From Janthinobacterium agaricidamnosum NBRC 102515 = DSM 9628 (GTDB lineage: Bacteria > Pseudomonadota > Gammaproteobacteria > Burkholderiales > Burkholderiaceae_D), in the NCBI RefSeq assembly GCF_000723165.1, contig NZ_HG322949.1:2477533-2541532 (forward strand): a stretch of DNA of 64,000 nt, given 5' to 3'. The notes beneath the pieces are model-generated. The model did no database searches. It saw only the letters and a program-made list of their open reading frames with translations, and was not told the origin of the DNA. This document shows positions 33,687-44,768 of the stretch, one piece after another. The position numbers and the translations under genes were made by a program. The stretch's first letter is position 1. Each line of letters begins with the position of its first letter.

Positions 33687-35285
33687 ATGTTATCCACCGC
33701 AAATATTACGATGCAATTTGGCGCAAAGCCATTGTTTGAAAATATCTCCGTCAAGTTCGGCGACGGCAACCGCTATGGTTTGATCGGCGCCAACGGCTGC
33801 GGCAAATCGACTTTCATGAAGATTCTCGGCGGCGACCTGGAGCCGTCGGCAGGCAATGTGATGCTCGACACCAACGAGCGGCTCGGTAAATTGCGCCAGG
33901 ATCAATTTGCCTATGAAGACATGCGCGTACTCGACGTGGTCATGATGGGCCACACCGAGATGTGGGCCGCGATCCAGCAGCGCGACGCGATCTATGCCAA
34001 TCCGGAAGCCACCGACGACGACTACATGCTGGCCGCCGAACTGGAAGGCAAAGTCTCCGAATACGACGGTTATACCGCTGAATCGCGCGCCGGCGAACTG
34101 TTGCTGGGCGCCGGCGTGGCGATCGATTTGCACCACGGCCCGATGAGCAATGTGTCGCCCGGCTGGAAACTGCGGGTGTTGCTGGCGCAGGCGCTGTTCT
34201 CGAATCCGGATATCCTGTTGCTCGACGAACCGACCAACAACCTGGACATCAACACCATCCGCTGGCTGGAAGACGTGCTGAACGAGCGCAATTCGACGAT
34301 GATCATCATTTCCCATGATCGCCACTTCCTGAACCAGGTCTGCACCCACGTGGCCGACATGGATTACGGCACGCTGAAGATTTATCCGGGCAATTACGAC
34401 GAATACATGTTCGCCTCGACCCAGGCGCGCAACCAGCAACTGGCCAACAATGCCAAAGCGAAAGACAAGGTCGCCGAATTGCAGGAATTCGTGCGCCGTT
34501 TCGCCGCCAATAAATCGAAAGCCCGCCAGGCGACGTCGCGCGCCAAGCAAATCGAAAAGATCAAGGTCGACGATATCAAGCCATCGTCGCGCGCCTATCC
34601 CTTCGTGCGTTTCGACGGCGAAAAGAAATTGCACCGCCTGGCGGTGGAAGTCGAGAATATCTCGAAAGGTTTCGACCGCCAGCTGTTCAAGAACTTCAGC
34701 ATCATGGTCGAAGCGGGCGAGCGCATCGCCATCATCGGCGCCAACGGCGCCGGCAAGACCACCATGCTGCGTTGCATCGCGGGCGATATGGCCGGCTTGC
34801 AGCCGGATCAAGGCCGCGTCAAGTGGGCCGAAAACGCCAACGTCGGCTACATGCCGCAAGATCCGACCGAAGATTTCGCCAAGGATACCAACTTGACCGA
34901 CTGGATGGGCAAGTGGACCAAGGAAGGCGACGACGACCAGGCCGTGCGTTCTATCCTGGGCCGTTTGCTGTTCGGCGGCGACGATGTCAAGAAGGCCGTC
35001 AAGGTACTGTCCGGCGGTGAAAAGGGCCGCATGATGTACGGCAAGCTGATGCTGGGCCGCCACAACGTGCTGTTGCTCGATGAACCGACCAACCACATGG
35101 ACATGGAATCGATCGAATCGTTGAACATCGCGCTGGAAAAATACGCCGGCACGCTGATTTTCGTGTCGCATGACCGCGAATTCGTGTCGTCGCTGGCCAA
35201 CCGCATCATCGAGATCAAGGAAAACGAGATCGTCGATTACAGCGGCAATTACGAAGAGTACCTGAAGAGCCAGGGTATCGACTGA
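33687..35285 (+). CDS. ybiT: ABC-F family ATPase YbiT
   Basis: 532 residues, cytoplasmic translation-associated ABC-F protein with no membrane domain. Two nucleotide-binding domains: Walker [10 protein letters not shown] (about 33) and GANGAGKTT (about 352), Walker [12 protein letters not shown] and [11 protein letters not shown], signature LSGGEKGRM in the second. The first domain has the YbiT-type [16 protein letters not shown] instead of a canonical LSGGQ. The linker holds the ABC-F basic helix ([21 protein letters not shown]). The near end-to-end match to E. coli YbiT is recalled, not computed. Confidence 0.92.
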   Translation: MLSTANITMQFGAKPLFENISVKFGDGNRYGLIGANGCGKSTFMKILGGDLEPSAGNVMLDTNERLGKLRQDQFAYEDMRVLDVVMMGHTEMWAAIQQRDAIYANPEATDDDYMLAAELEGKVSEYDGYTAESRAGELLLGAGVAIDLHHGPMSNVSPGWKLRVLLAQALFSNPDILLLDEPTNNLDINTIRWLEDVLNERNSTMIIISHDRHFLNQVCTHVADMDYGTLKIYPGNYDEYMFASTQARNQQLANNAKAKDKVAELQEFVRRFAANKSKARQATSRAKQIEKIKVDDIKPSSRAYPFVRFDGEKKLHRLAVEVENISKGFDRQLFKNFSIMVEAGERIAIIGANGAGKTTMLRCIAGDMAGLQPDQGRVKWAENANVGYMPQDPTEDFAKDTNLTDWMGKWTKEGDDDQAVRSILGRLLFGGDDVKKAVKVLSGGEKGRMMYGKLMLGRHNVLLLDEPTNHMDMESIESLNIALEKYAGTLIFVSHDREFVSSLANRIIEIKENEIVDYSGNYEEYLKSQGID

Positions 35286-35416
35286 TTGTGCGGGGGAGGG
35301 GCGGATGACGCGCCAGGCGCTGATCCTTCCCGCCGTGCGGAGCCAGCCGGCTCCGGCGAAAATCCCGCCGATATGCGATAGTGTCGATCTACCCAGCTTT
35401 TGTTTGACGAATCACC

Positions 35417-36550
35417 ATGCAAACCTTATCGATCAAATCCGTCGAGTATGAACATCCTCAAGACGGTGCCAGCTGCACAGCCCACGCCTGGGCACGCACG
35501 CCAGCCACGCCTTCCCCGGCCGAAAAAGCCGAACTCATCACGCGCATCAAGCGTTTGCTGAAGGAACGCGAAGCAGTACTGGTTGCGCATTATTACGTTG
35601 ATGCGGACTTGCAAGACCTGGCCGAAGAAACCGGCGGCTGCGTCTCCGACTCGCTGGAAATGGCCCGTTTCGGGCGCGACCATCCGGCCCAGACCCTGGT
35701 GGTCGCCGGCGTCCGCTTCATGGGCGAAACCGCGAAAATCCTGAGCCCCGAAAAAACCGTGCTGATGCCCGACCTCGACGCGACTTGCTCGCTCGACCTG
35801 GGTTGCCCGGCCGATGAATTCACCGCCTTTTGCGACGCCCATCCGGACCGCACCGTGGTGGTGTACGCCAACACCAGCGCCGCCGTCAAGGCGCGCGCCG
35901 ACTGGATGGTGACATCGTCGATCGGCCTCGACATCGTGGCCCACCTGCATGCGCAGGGCAAGAAAATCCTGTGGGCGCCGGACAAGCACCTGGGTTCCTA
36001 CATACAAAAGGAAACCGGCGCCGACATGCTGTTGTGGCAAGGCTCCTGCCTGGTGCACGATGAATTCAAGGGCATCGAGCTGGACTTGCTGAAGGAAGAA
36101 TATCCCGGCGCCAAGGTGCTGGTGCACCCGGAATCGCCGGCCAATGTGGTGGCGCTGGCGGACGTGGTCGGCTCGACGTCGCAAATGATCGCGGCCGCGC
36201 AAACCATGGACGCCGACACCTTCATCGTCGCCACCGACAATGGCATCTTGCACAAGATGCGCGCCGCCGCGCCGGGCAAGCGTTTCATCGAAGCGCCGAC
36301 CGCCGGCAATAGCGCCACCTGTAAAAGCTGCGCGCATTGCCCGTGGATGGCGATGAATGGCTTGCTGAACCTGGCCCAGGTATTGGAAAACATGGACCAT
36401 CCAATCCACGTCGATCCCGCCGTCGGCCAGTTGGCGGTGCGCTCGATCAATCGCATGCTCGATTTCGCCGCCGCGAAGAAAGCGGGGATCGCGCCGGGCG
36501 CCGATCTGGCGCAAGAAAGTAAATTGTTTGCAGGAATAGGACCGGCATGA
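35417..36550 (+). CDS. nadA: Quinolinate synthase A
   Basis: 377 residues. Condenses iminoaspartate with dihydroxyacetone phosphate to quinolinate, using a 4Fe-4S cluster. Landmarks: [39 protein letters not shown], Cys in [10 protein letters not shown], in [11 protein letters not shown] and in [14 protein letters not shown] (cluster ligands), and the late [19 protein letters not shown]. The ATG shares 4 bases with nadC downstream, so nadAC are one operon. Confidence 0.95.
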   Translation: MQTLSIKSVEYEHPQDGASCTAHAWARTPATPSPAEKAELITRIKRLLKEREAVLVAHYYVDADLQDLAEETGGCVSDSLEMARFGRDHPAQTLVVAGVRFMGETAKILSPEKTVLMPDLDATCSLDLGCPADEFTAFCDAHPDRTVVVYANTSAAVKARADWMVTSSIGLDIVAHLHAQGKKILWAPDKHLGSYIQKETGADMLLWQGSCLVHDEFKGIELDLLKEEYPGAKVLVHPESPANVVALADVVGSTSQMIAAAQTMDADTFIVATDNGILHKMRAAAPGKRFIEAPTAGNSATCKSCAHCPWMAMNGLLNLAQVLENMDHPIHVDPAVGQLAVRSINRMLDFAAAKKAGIAPGADLAQESKLFAGIGPA

Positions 36551-37413
36551 GTACCTTGAAGAATTCTTTTGCGCCGTTCGATGCGGCGCTGGCGCGCGCT
36601 TTCGAAGGCAATTTGCTGGCGGCGCTGCTGGAAGATGTCGGCACGCTGGACTTGACCGGCGAACTGGTGCCGCCGGACCATATCGTCAGCGCGCGCGTGA
36701 TCGTGCGCGAACTGGCGGTGCTGTGCGGCGCGCCCTGGTTTGAAGGCATCATGAAGAGCCTCGACCGCGGCATCCGGATCGACTGGCATTATGCCGAGGG
36801 CGCGCTGATGGCGGCCGACAGCGTGGTGTGCACCATCGAAGCGCCGGCGCGCGCCTTGCTGACGGCGGAACGCAGCGCCTTGAATTTCCTGCAATTGCTG
36901 TCGGCGGTCGCCACCGCGACGCGGCGCTATGTCGATGTGGTGGCCGGCACGTCGGCGGTAATCCTCGACACCCGCAAGACCTTGCCGGGTTTGCGCCTGG
37001 CGCAGAAATACGCGGTGCGTGTCGGCGGCGGGCAAAACCAGCGCCTGGCCTTGTACGACGGCATCCTGATCAAGGAAAACCATATCGCGGCCGCCGGCGG
37101 CGTCACGCAAGCGCTGGAAAACGCCCGCAAGCTCGACGCCGGCGTGCCGGTGCAAATCGAGGTGGAAACGCTGGAACAATTGCACGAAGCGCTGGGCGCC
37201 GGCGCCACCTCGGTCTTGCTGGATAACTTCAGCAACGAGCGGATGCGCGAAGCCGTCAAGATCACGGCCGGCAGGGCGCTGCTGGAAGCGTCCGGCGGCA
37301 TCAATTTCGATACCGTGCGCGCCATCGCCGAAACCGGCGTCGACCGTATTTCGATCGGCAGCCTGACCAAGGATATCCGGGCCACCGATTATTCCTTGCG
37401 GATTATTGGCTGA
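36547..37413 (+). CDS. nadC: Nicotinate-nucleotide pyrophosphorylase (quinolinate phosphoribosyltransferase)
   Basis: 288 residues. Converts quinolinate and PRPP to nicotinate mononucleotide. Family blocks: [69 protein letters not shown] (split here only by reading), [18 protein letters not shown]-type IEVETLEQL and [29 protein letters not shown]. Overlaps the nadA stop by 4 bases; a terminator follows. Confidence 0.95.
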   Translation: MSTLKNSFAPFDAALARAFEGNLLAALLEDVGTLDLTGELVPPDHIVSARVIVRELAVLCGAPWFEGIMKSLDRGIRIDWHYAEGALMAADSVVCTIEAPARALLTAERSALNFLQLLSAVATATRRYVDVVAGTSAVILDTRKTLPGLRLAQKYAVRVGGGQNQRLALYDGILIKENHIAAAGGVTQALENARKLDAGVPVQIEVETLEQLHEALGAGATSVLLDNFSNERMREAVKITAGRALLEASGGINFDTVRAIAETGVDRISIGSLTKDIRATDYSLRIIG

Positions 37414-37439
37414 AATGCTGTTTGAGGTGCAACACCAAC

Positions 37440-37464
37440 ACGGGCCGCGACATGCGGCCCGTTT
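37440..37464. terminator. Terminator between nadC and the convergent metallopeptidase gene
   Basis: 9-bp stem ACGGGCCGC / GCGGCCCGT with a 5-base loop followed by TT. It lies in the 54-base gap between the two convergent stops. Confidence 0.75.
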
Positions 37465-37467
37465 GCA

Positions 37468-38346
37468 TTACAACTGCCGCGCCTCGAAGGTATTGCACTG
37501 GGCGATTTCGCCCTGGTCCAGCCCCTTGCTGAACCAGCGCACCCGTTGCTCCGACGTGCCATGGGTAAACGAATCCGGCACCACTTCACCGCGCGCCTGG
37601 CGCTGCAACGCGTCGTCGCCGATCGCGCTGGCGGTCTTCAGCGCCGCTTCCACGTCGCCCTGTTCCAGTATCTTGCGGGTCTGGTTGGCGTGGTAAGCCC
37701 AGACGCCGGCGAAGCAGTCGGCCTGCAATTCCAGCCGCACCGACAAGGCGTTGGCCTGGCGCTCCGATGCGCTGCGGCGGGCATGGTCGACCTTGGCCGT
37801 CAGCCCCATCAGGTTTTGCACATGGTGGCCGACTTCATGCGCGATCACATACGCTTCGGCAAATTCGCTGGAGACTTTGAAACGTTGCCGCATCAAATTG
37901 AAGAAATCCAGGTCCAGGTACACTTTCTGGTCGCCGGGGCAATAGAATGGCCCGGTGGCGGACTGGCCGGTGCCGCAGGCGGTCGGCGTGCTGCCCGAGT
38001 ATAAGACCAGTTTCGGCCTGGCGTAATTGGCGCCTTGCTCGCGGAACAGGGCGCTCCAGGTATCTTCGGTATCGGCCAGCACCACGCTGGCGAATTTCGC
38101 GGTACGGTCGTCGGCCGGCGGCGCATGGGCCGGTCCCTGGCTGGTGTGCACCGGGCCGCCGGCGCCGCTCAGCAGGTTCAGGATGGTGACCGGGCTGACG
38201 CCGAAGACATACGAACCGAGCAGCGCCACGACGATGGTGCCGATGCCGATCGAGCGTCCGCCGAATCCGAACCCGCCGCCGCCGCCATCGTCTTCACCGC
38301 GCCGGTCTTCCACATTGTCGCTTTCGCGATTACCTTCCCATTTCAT
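37468..38346 (-). CDS. ypfJ: Neutral zinc metallopeptidase, YpfJ family
   Basis: 292 residues. The N-terminus is polar and Gly-rich (GEDDGGGGGFGFGG), followed by one membrane helix (IGIGTIVVALLGSYVFGV). The extracytoplasmic domain holds the zinc motif HEVGHH (about residue 168) within YVIAHEVGHHVQNLMG, plus LELQADCFAGVWA supplying the third ligand. Matches the YpfJ/KPN_02809 family. Substrates are unknown. Confidence 0.9.
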   Translation of the reverse strand: MKWEGNRESDNVEDRRGEDDGGGGGFGFGGRSIGIGTIVVALLGSYVFGVSPVTILNLLSGAGGPVHTSQGPAHAPPADDRTAKFASVVLADTEDTWSALFREQGANYARPKLVLYSGSTPTACGTGQSATGPFYCPGDQKVYLDLDFFNLMRQRFKVSSEFAEAYVIAHEVGHHVQNLMGLTAKVDHARRSASERQANALSVRLELQADCFAGVWAYHANQTRKILEQGDVEAALKTASAIGDDALQRQARGEVVPDSFTHGTSEQRVRWFSKGLDQGEIAQCNTFEARQL

Positions 38347-38596
38347 GATGTACTCCTGATGTCGCTGATTGCTTGTTGATTGTTGGTTTGCCTATTATTC
38401 CATGGATTCCATGGTATATCGCCCCCATCGTCTGCCGTGCAGCTAGCGTCAGTGTGTTCTTTCCACCCCACATGCACCCGGCGCATTTCTTGCGCTGGCA
38501 ACAGGGGATTCGGTATGATGTTCCTTGATGGAAATATATCCTGCATGTGAAAACATGCTTGCCGAACGTGTCCAGGATTTGCCAGCGGGAGGGGTT

Positions 38597-39388
38597 TTGC
38601 GCATCACACCATATCGGCGCGGCAATGTTTTCCCGCTCAAGCTGCGCTGCCTGCTGGCCGCGCTGTCGCTGGCGGCCTGCTGGCCGCTGCAGGCGCGCGA
38701 ATGGCAGGTGGCCGGCACCCATTTCGAACGTATCTATCAGTTGGACAAGGACGGCGATTATACCGGAATGGGGCCGGACATCATCCGCCAGGTGGCCGCG
38801 CAACTGGGCGATACAGTAAGTTTCAAGATCTATCCGTGGGCGCGGGCGCAGGCGCTGGTGGCCCAGGGCAAGGCCGACATCCTGGTCGGCCCGTACAAAT
38901 CGGCGCGGCGCCAGGCCAGAATGGCGTTTTCCGAACGGCCGTTTTATCAAGACCAGATGGTGCTGTATGCCCGTGCCGATAGCGGTTTCGCGTGGAATGG
39001 CGACTATGCCAGCCTGGCCGGCAAACGTATCGTGGTGTTGAACGGCTGGTTATATGGCGAGGCGTTTGAACACGCCACAAGCAGCAACGGCGCGCGCATC
39101 AGCATCGCCAATACGGTCGAAAATGGCTTGAAAATGTTGATGTACAACCACGTCGATGTGTTTGCCAGCAACCACCGCAATACCGAACCAGTGATCGCGC
39201 ACCTCGGATACGGCGCCAGAATCGCGCCGCTGGCGGGTGTCATCGAGGTGCAAAACGGCTATTTCGCTTTTCCGAAACGGCCATCGTCGGATGCCTTGCG
39301 CTTGCGTTTCGACCAAGCCTTCAATGCGCTGGCCGATAGCGGAGAACTGAAAAAGCTGGGCAGGCGCTACGAAGTCACCGTGCCGTGA
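38597..39388 (+). CDS. Periplasmic solute-binding protein, family 3-like
   Basis: 264 residues if translated from the TTG at 38597, which follows GGGAGGGG and leaves a proper signal peptide (LLAALSLAACWPL, cleavage near LQA/RE). The frame is open to an ATG at 38525, an alternative start that would bury the signal. The mature part is a type II bacterial extracellular solute-binding domain: GMGPDIIRQVAAQLGDTVSFKIYPWARAQ-like start, ADILVGPYKSARRQARMAFSE and LKKLGRRYEV end. No permease genes adjoin, so it may act as a sensor-like binding protein. Confidence 0.72.
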   Translation: MRITPYRRGNVFPLKLRCLLAALSLAACWPLQAREWQVAGTHFERIYQLDKDGDYTGMGPDIIRQVAAQLGDTVSFKIYPWARAQALVAQGKADILVGPYKSARRQARMAFSERPFYQDQMVLYARADSGFAWNGDYASLAGKRIVVLNGWLYGEAFEHATSSNGARISIANTVENGLKMLMYNHVDVFASNHRNTEPVIAHLGYGARIAPLAGVIEVQNGYFAFPKRPSSDALRLRFDQAFNALADSGELKKLGRRYEVTVP

Positions 39389-39412
39389 CACGGCGCCGGC
39401 GACCTGGCAGCA

Positions 39413-41026
39413 TTAACGGTGACCCGGCGTCAGCACGCTCGGCAGCGCTTTCGGCAAGGTTTCCGGATAGTCGCGGCTGAAGTGCAAGCCGCGGCTTTCA
39501 CGGCGCGACAAGGCGCTGTTGACGATCAGCGACGCGACATCGACCAGGTTGCGCAATTCCAGCAAATCATGCGTGATGCGGAAGTTGCGGTAATACTCGT
39601 CGATTTCTTCCTTCAGCAGCGCGATGCGGTGCTGGGCCCGTTCCAATCGCTTGGTGGTGCGCACGATGCCGACATAATTCCACATGAAGCGGCGTAATTC
39701 GTCCCAATTGTGCGAAATGACCACTTCTTCGTCGGCGTCGCTGACCCGGCTTTCATCCCAGTCGGGCAAGTAGGGCGCGCCATTGATTTCCTGGCTTTCG
39801 ATGTCTTGCGCACAAGCGCGGCCGATCACCACGCATTCCAGCAGGGAATTGCTGGCCAGCCGGTTGGCGCCGTGCAAGCCGGTGCAGGCGGTTTCGCCGA
39901 CCGCGTACAGGCCGGGCAAGTCGGTGCGGCCGAACAAGTCGGTGACCACGCCGCCGCAAGTGTAGTGGGCCGCCGGCACGATCGGAATCGGCTCCTTGGT
40001 GATGTCGATGCCCAGTTCCAGGCAGCGCGCGTAGATCGTCGGGAAGTGTTCGATCAGGAAGTCGGCCGGCTTGTGGCTGATATCCAGGTGCACATAATCG
40101 AGGCCGCGTTTCTTGATCTCGAAGTCGATGGCGCGCGCCACCACGTCGCGCGGCGCCAGTTCGGCCCGTTCGTCGTGGGCCAGCATGAAGCGCGTGCCGG
40201 CCGCCGCCCCGGCTTCCGGCGGCAATTTCAGCAAGCCGCCTTCGCCGCGGATCGCCTCGGTGATCAGGAAGGACTTGGCGTACGGGTGATACAGGCAGGT
40301 CGGGTGGAACTGGATGAATTCCATGTTCGACACGCGGCAGCCGGCGCGCCAGGCCATCGCGATGCCGTCGCCGCTGGCGGTGTCCGGGTTGGTGGTGTAC
40401 AAATACACCTTGCCGGCGCCGCCGGTGGCCATCACCGTGTGCTGGGCGGCAAAGGTCAATACCTTGCCGGTTTGCTCATCTTGCACGTACAGGCCGTGGC
40501 ATTTCGGCTGGGCGTTGCGCTGGCCCGGTTTCGGTCCCAGCTTGTCGGAGGTGATCAGGTCGATCGCGCAATGGTGTTCGAACAGCGTGATATTCGGATG
40601 GGCGCGGACTTTTTCTTCCAGCGTGGTTTGCACCGCGTGGCCGGTGGCGTCGGCCGCATGGATGATGCGGCGCTGGCTGTGGCCGCCTTCGCGGGTCAGG
40701 TGGAAACCCAGCTCGGCGTTCGCGTCGCGGGTGAAGGGCACGCCTTGTTCGATCAGCCACTCGATCGCTTCGCGGCCGTGTTCGACGATGTAGCGGGTCG
40801 CGCTTTCGTCGCACAGGCCGGCGCCGGCCACCAGCGTGTCGTCGATATGCTCCTCGTAGCTGTCGCCCGAGTCGAGCACTGCGGCGATGCCGCCCTGGGC
40901 CCAGTTGCTGGCGCCGTCCAGCAGCGCACGTTTGGAAATGATCGCGACAGTGCGCGTTTCAGCCAGATGCAGCGCGACCGATAAACCCGCCAGTCCGCTG
41001 CCGACAATCGCTACATCAAATTTCAT
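39413..41026 (-). CDS. nadB: L-aspartate oxidase
   Basis: 537 residues, FAD-dependent, oxidises aspartate to iminoaspartate for NadA. Dinucleotide-binding [17 protein letters not shown] at the N-terminus, [25 protein letters not shown] block ([20 protein letters not shown]), [24 protein letters not shown] near the second FAD region, and the helical C-terminal domain with [22 protein letters not shown]. It lies 3 kb from nadAC and converges on the binding-protein gene. Confidence 0.95.
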   Translation of the reverse strand: MKFDVAIVGSGLAGLSVALHLAETRTVAIISKRALLDGASNWAQGGIAAVLDSGDSYEEHIDDTLVAGAGLCDESATRYIVEHGREAIEWLIEQGVPFTRDANAELGFHLTREGGHSQRRIIHAADATGHAVQTTLEEKVRAHPNITLFEHHCAIDLITSDKLGPKPGQRNAQPKCHGLYVQDEQTGKVLTFAAQHTVMATGGAGKVYLYTTNPDTASGDGIAMAWRAGCRVSNMEFIQFHPTCLYHPYAKSFLITEAIRGEGGLLKLPPEAGAAAGTRFMLAHDERAELAPRDVVARAIDFEIKKRGLDYVHLDISHKPADFLIEHFPTIYARCLELGIDITKEPIPIVPAAHYTCGGVVTDLFGRTDLPGLYAVGETACTGLHGANRLASNSLLECVVIGRACAQDIESQEINGAPYLPDWDESRVSDADEEVVISHNWDELRRFMWNYVGIVRTTKRLERAQHRIALLKEEIDEYYRNFRITHDLLELRNLVDVASLIVNSALSRRESRGLHFSRDYPETLPKALPSVLTPGHR

Positions 41027-41178
41027 GACTTATTTTATTTTGTTTTTTGGGAAGCATACTATAGAGCATTTAGCCTCAGTGCGTCTGCATTGATCTAGAT
41101 TTTGCCAGCCTCATATAGCTGCGCCTGCCGCTTGTGGAGTCTCAACATGTTAGCAAGATAGACAGCCCATCATGATTA

Positions 41179-41281
41179 AGAGCGACTAACAAAACGTTCA
41201 AGGCAAGGCGCATTGCCGTAGGCAGTACGAATGTACGACAAGGCAATGTAACGCCGCCATGGATGTTTTGTTAGACGCTCT
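41179..41281. repeat. 103-bp palindromic interspersed repeat
   Basis: The two ends are near-perfect inverted copies: AGAGCGACTAACAAAACGTT on the left and the reverse complement of AGAGCGTCTAACAAAACATC on the right (17 of 20). Inside, ATTGCC/GGCAAT and GTAC-GAAT-GTAC give further symmetry, so the RNA or single strand could fold into one long hairpin. A 20-base half copy occurs at 3945-3964. It sits between nadB and epsB and has no coding capacity, like a REP/MITE-type element. Confidence 0.78.
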
Positions 41282-41332
41282 AAACCGTTTATCCGCGTGC
41301 GCCGCCGGCCGCTACGCAACAGGGGGGCGATC

Positions 41333-42721
41333 ATGATTCGTATCTTCAGTCATTATGTGTCGAAAACAGCCTTCATTTTATTGTTGCTGGAAGTGCTGAT
41401 CTTGCTGGTGTCGGCGCTGTTGACGTCGATGATCTGGCTGGTCGACAATCACCGGCCCGAGCATGCCGCCGAGATTTACCTGTCGGCGCTGGTATTCGCG
41501 GTGGTGGTGGTATTTAGCATGAGCGCGCTGGGCATGTACCAGCACAGCTCGCGCGAGGATATCCGCAATACCTTGCTGCGCATCATGCCGTCCTTCGCGC
41601 TCGGCTTTGCCTTGCTCAGCTTGCTGGTCTACATGGTGCCGGCGATTCATTTCGGGCGCGGCGCCGGCGTGGTGTTCGGACTGGGAGGCATCGGCGTGGT
41701 GCTGGCGCGGCTGGTGGTGTTCAAGTCGGCCCAGTCGACGATGATGGAAGCGCGCCTGATCCTGGTCGGCAGCGGCGCGCTGGCGCGTGAATGCATCGAT
41801 TTGGCGAGCAGCAAGATCGGCTTCCACCAGTTCACCGTGGTCGGCTGCATCGATGTGGCAGGCGAAGAACGTTGCGTCCCTGTATCTAAATTGTTACCGG
41901 AAGGAAGCTCTTTGCTGGTCATGGCGCAGCGCTACGATGTGCATGAAATCGTGGTATCGGTGACCGACCGGCGCAATGGTGCATTTCCCGTACGGCAATT
42001 GCTGGAATGTGCGCTGGGCGGCGTCAAGGTGATCGACGCGGCCACTTTTTTCGAGCGCGAATCGTGCCAGATCCGCATCGATTCATTGCAACCCAGCTAT
42101 CTGATCTATGGCGGCGGTTTCGACCAGAGTTTCGTGCGCGCCACCTCCAAGCGGCTGTTCGATCTGGTCGCCAGCGCCTTGATTTGCGTCGCCGCCTTGC
42201 CGGTGATGCTGCTCACTTCGCTGGCGATCTGGCTGGAAGATGGCGGGCCGGTGTTTTACCAGCAAGAACGGGTGGGGCGCGACGGCAGCATCTTTAATGT
42301 CTTGAAATTTCGCAGCATGCGTTGCGACGCGGAACAGGATGGCAAGCCGCAATGGGCCAGTGCCGACGATCCGCGCGTGACGCGGGTCGGCCATATCATC
42401 CGCAAGCTGCGCATCGATGAGTTGCCGCAAATGCTGAACGTGTTCAAGGGAGAAATGAGCTTTGTCGGGCCGCGCCCGGAGCGCGCGTATTTCGTCGACC
42501 AGCTGAAGACGCAGGTGCCGTATTACGATATCCGCCACAGCATCAAGCCTGGCGTGACCGGATTGGCGCAAGTGCGTTATCAATATGGCGCGTCGGTCGA
42601 CGACGCCGTGCATAAACTGCAATACGATTTATATTATGTCAAAAATAACAGCCTGTTCCTGGATCTGCTGATCTTGCTCGATACGGTACAGGTGGTGTTG
42701 TTCGGCAAGGGCGGCAGATGA
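41333..42721 (+). CDS. EpsB-type sugar transferase of the XrtA/PEP-CTERM system
   Basis: 462 residues, TIGR03013-like. Four N-terminal membrane helices, a central nucleotide-binding-like domain (ARLILVGSGALARECIDLAS), and a C-terminal bacterial sugar transferase domain that starts at KRLFDLVASALICVAALPVM. The latter has QERVGRDGSIFNVLKFRSM, DELPQMLNVFKGEMSFVGPRPE and the final DLYYVKNNSLFLDLLILLDTV. It transfers the first sugar phosphate to undecaprenyl phosphate for exopolysaccharide. Strong AGGGGGG ribosome-binding site. It overlaps prsK by 4 bases. Confidence 0.88.
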   Translation: MIRIFSHYVSKTAFILLLLEVLILLVSALLTSMIWLVDNHRPEHAAEIYLSALVFAVVVVFSMSALGMYQHSSREDIRNTLLRIMPSFALGFALLSLLVYMVPAIHFGRGAGVVFGLGGIGVVLARLVVFKSAQSTMMEARLILVGSGALARECIDLASSKIGFHQFTVVGCIDVAGEERCVPVSKLLPEGSSLLVMAQRYDVHEIVVSVTDRRNGAFPVRQLLECALGGVKVIDAATFFERESCQIRIDSLQPSYLIYGGGFDQSFVRATSKRLFDLVASALICVAALPVMLLTSLAIWLEDGGPVFYQQERVGRDGSIFNVLKFRSMRCDAEQDGKPQWASADDPRVTRVGHIIRKLRIDELPQMLNVFKGEMSFVGPRPERAYFVDQLKTQVPYYDIRHSIKPGVTGLAQVRYQYGASVDDAVHKLQYDLYYVKNNSLFLDLLILLDTVQVVLFGKGGR

Positions 42722-44757
42722 TCATGCGGGCCGGACTGTCGTCGGACGATATGACCGCGCTCAGTTACGGCCTGGCTTCGCTGGCATTTTTTGCCTTGTC
42801 GCTATTATTGTTGGGTAATTGGCGGGCTCGGCGCAATGCCCGCGCGCTATGCCTCGCCTGCCTGTGCACGGCGCTGTGGGCCACCGGCACGCTGGTCCTG
42901 GCGCTGGGCGGCCAGCCACCATGGAGCGTGGCTGGCGACTTGCTGGAAATCTTGCGTTCCGGTGCCTGGATGGTGTTTTTGCTATTATTGCTGGAGTCGC
43001 CAGGCTTGCGCCGCAATGTGCTGATCGGCCTGCTTGCCGGCCTCGCCGCGGTGCAGTTGCTGGCCGGTATGATGGCGCCGCTCTCGACGCTGGCGCTGAT
43101 GGTCCTGATCGTCGGCCGGCTGTTGCTGGCCGTGCTGGGCATGTTGCTGGTGGAGCAGTGGTACCGCAACACGCCGGCGCCGCAGCGCTGGGGCATCAAG
43201 TTTGCTTGCCTGGGTGTCGGCGGCTTGTTCACCTACGATTTTTACCTGTATAGCGACGCCTTGCTGTTTCGCAGCATTAACGGCGAAATCTGGGCCGCGC
43301 GCGGCATCGTCAACGCGCTGTGCGCGCCGCTGCTGGCCTTGTCGGCCGCGCGCAATCCGGCCTGGGCGCTGGGTTTGTCGATTTCGCGCCAGATGATGTT
43401 CCGTTCGGCCGCGTTGCTGGGCGCGGCCATGTATCTGCTGGCGATGGCGTCGAGTGCGTACTACCTGCGTTATTTCGGCGGCAAGTGGGGCGCCGTGATG
43501 CAAGTGGCTTACCTGGGCGGCGCCGGCCTGCTGCTGGCCGGCGTGCTGTTTTCCGGCGCGCTGCGCGCCAAGTTGAAAGTCTTCATCAACAAGCATTTTT
43601 ACAAGGCAATCTTTGATTACCGCGAGGAATGGCTGCGATTTACGCGGGCGCTGTCCGAAGACGGCCCGGCGCTCGGCGAACGCACCATACAGGCGGTCGG
43701 GCAATTGGTGGAAAGTCCGGCCGGCGCCTTGTGGATCGTCCGCGAGCAAGGCTGTTGCGAACCGGCCGCCAGCTGGAACATGCCGCCGCAAAGCGCGTCG
43801 CTGCCGGTGGCCAGCCAGTGTTGCCAATTCATGGAGAGCCGGTCATGGGTCATCGATGTCGCCGATTGCCAGCGCCATCCGCAGCATTATGACGGCCTGG
43901 CGCTGCCGGATTTCTTGCTGGCCTTGCCGCAACTGTGGCTGCTGGTGCCGCTGATGCTGCATGGCCGGCTATTCGGTTTTGTCGCGCTGGCGCGGCCGCG
44001 CACCCGCATCGGCTTGAACTGGGAAATCCGCGACGTGCTGAAAATTGCCGCCAGCCAGGCCGCCAGCTATCTGGCGCACCGCGAATCGGCCGATTCGCTG
44101 ACGGTGGCGCGCCAGTTCGAGTCGTTCAACCGCATGTCCACCTTCATCGTGCACGACTTGAAAAACCTGGTATTCCAATTGTCGCTGCTGCTCAGCAATG
44201 CCGAAAAGCACAAGGCCAATCCCGCATTCCAGCAAGACATGCTGGGCACGCTGGACCATTCGGTCAAGAAAATGACCTTGCTGCTGCAAAAACTGAGCCG
44301 CGGCGAGGCGCCGGATATGGCTGCACCGTTGCAGATCGAACAATTGCTGCGCCAGGCGGTGCTGGCCAAGGCCAATGCCGAACCGGCGCCGCGGCTGGAA
44401 ATCGGCGCCGCCGGCCTGACCGTGCTGGCCCATCCGGCGCGGCTGGAACGGGTGCTGGGGCATATTATCCAGAATGCGATCGAAGCGACCGCCAAGGATG
44501 GCAAGGTGCTGGTGCGGCTGCTGCGCGAACAATGTTATGCGGTGGTCGAACTGAACGATACCGGGCAGGGCATGAGCGAACAATTCATCCGCGAGCGCTT
44601 GTTCAAGCCATTCGAATCGACCAAGACCGCCGGCATGGGCATCGGCGTGTTTGAAAGCCGGGAATATATCCGCGAAGTGGGCGGCCAATTGGAAGTATCC
44701 AGCGTGCCGGCGGTCGGCACCACTTTCCGCGTGATCCTGCCGTTGCATGTGAGTTAG
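42718..44757 (+). CDS. prsK: PrsK: XrtA/PEP-CTERM system sensor histidine kinase
   Basis: 679 residues. About eight to nine N-terminal membrane helices, a GAF-like middle domain (TIQAVGQLVESPAGALWIV onward), and a C-terminal kinase with H-box FIVHDLKNLVFQLSLLL (His479) and ATP site NAIEATAKDGK, DTGQGM and GMGIGVFESREY. This architecture and its partner prsR define PrsK of the exosortase-A polysaccharide loci. The signal sensed is unknown. Confidence 0.9.
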   Translation: MIMRAGLSSDDMTALSYGLASLAFFALSLLLLGNWRARRNARALCLACLCTALWATGTLVLALGGQPPWSVAGDLLEILRSGAWMVFLLLLLESPGLRRNVLIGLLAGLAAVQLLAGMMAPLSTLALMVLIVGRLLLAVLGMLLVEQWYRNTPAPQRWGIKFACLGVGGLFTYDFYLYSDALLFRSINGEIWAARGIVNALCAPLLALSAARNPAWALGLSISRQMMFRSAALLGAAMYLLAMASSAYYLRYFGGKWGAVMQVAYLGGAGLLLAGVLFSGALRAKLKVFINKHFYKAIFDYREEWLRFTRALSEDGPALGERTIQAVGQLVESPAGALWIVREQGCCEPAASWNMPPQSASLPVASQCCQFMESRSWVIDVADCQRHPQHYDGLALPDFLLALPQLWLLVPLMLHGRLFGFVALARPRTRIGLNWEIRDVLKIAASQAASYLAHRESADSLTVARQFESFNRMSTFIVHDLKNLVFQLSLLLSNAEKHKANPAFQQDMLGTLDHSVKKMTLLLQKLSRGEAPDMAAPLQIEQLLRQAVLAKANAEPAPRLEIGAAGLTVLAHPARLERVLGHIIQNAIEATAKDGKVLVRLLREQCYAVVELNDTGQGMSEQFIRERLFKPFESTKTAGMGIGVFESREYIREVGGQLEVSSVPAVGTTFRVILPLHVS

Positions 44758-44768
44758 CGAGGAACATC

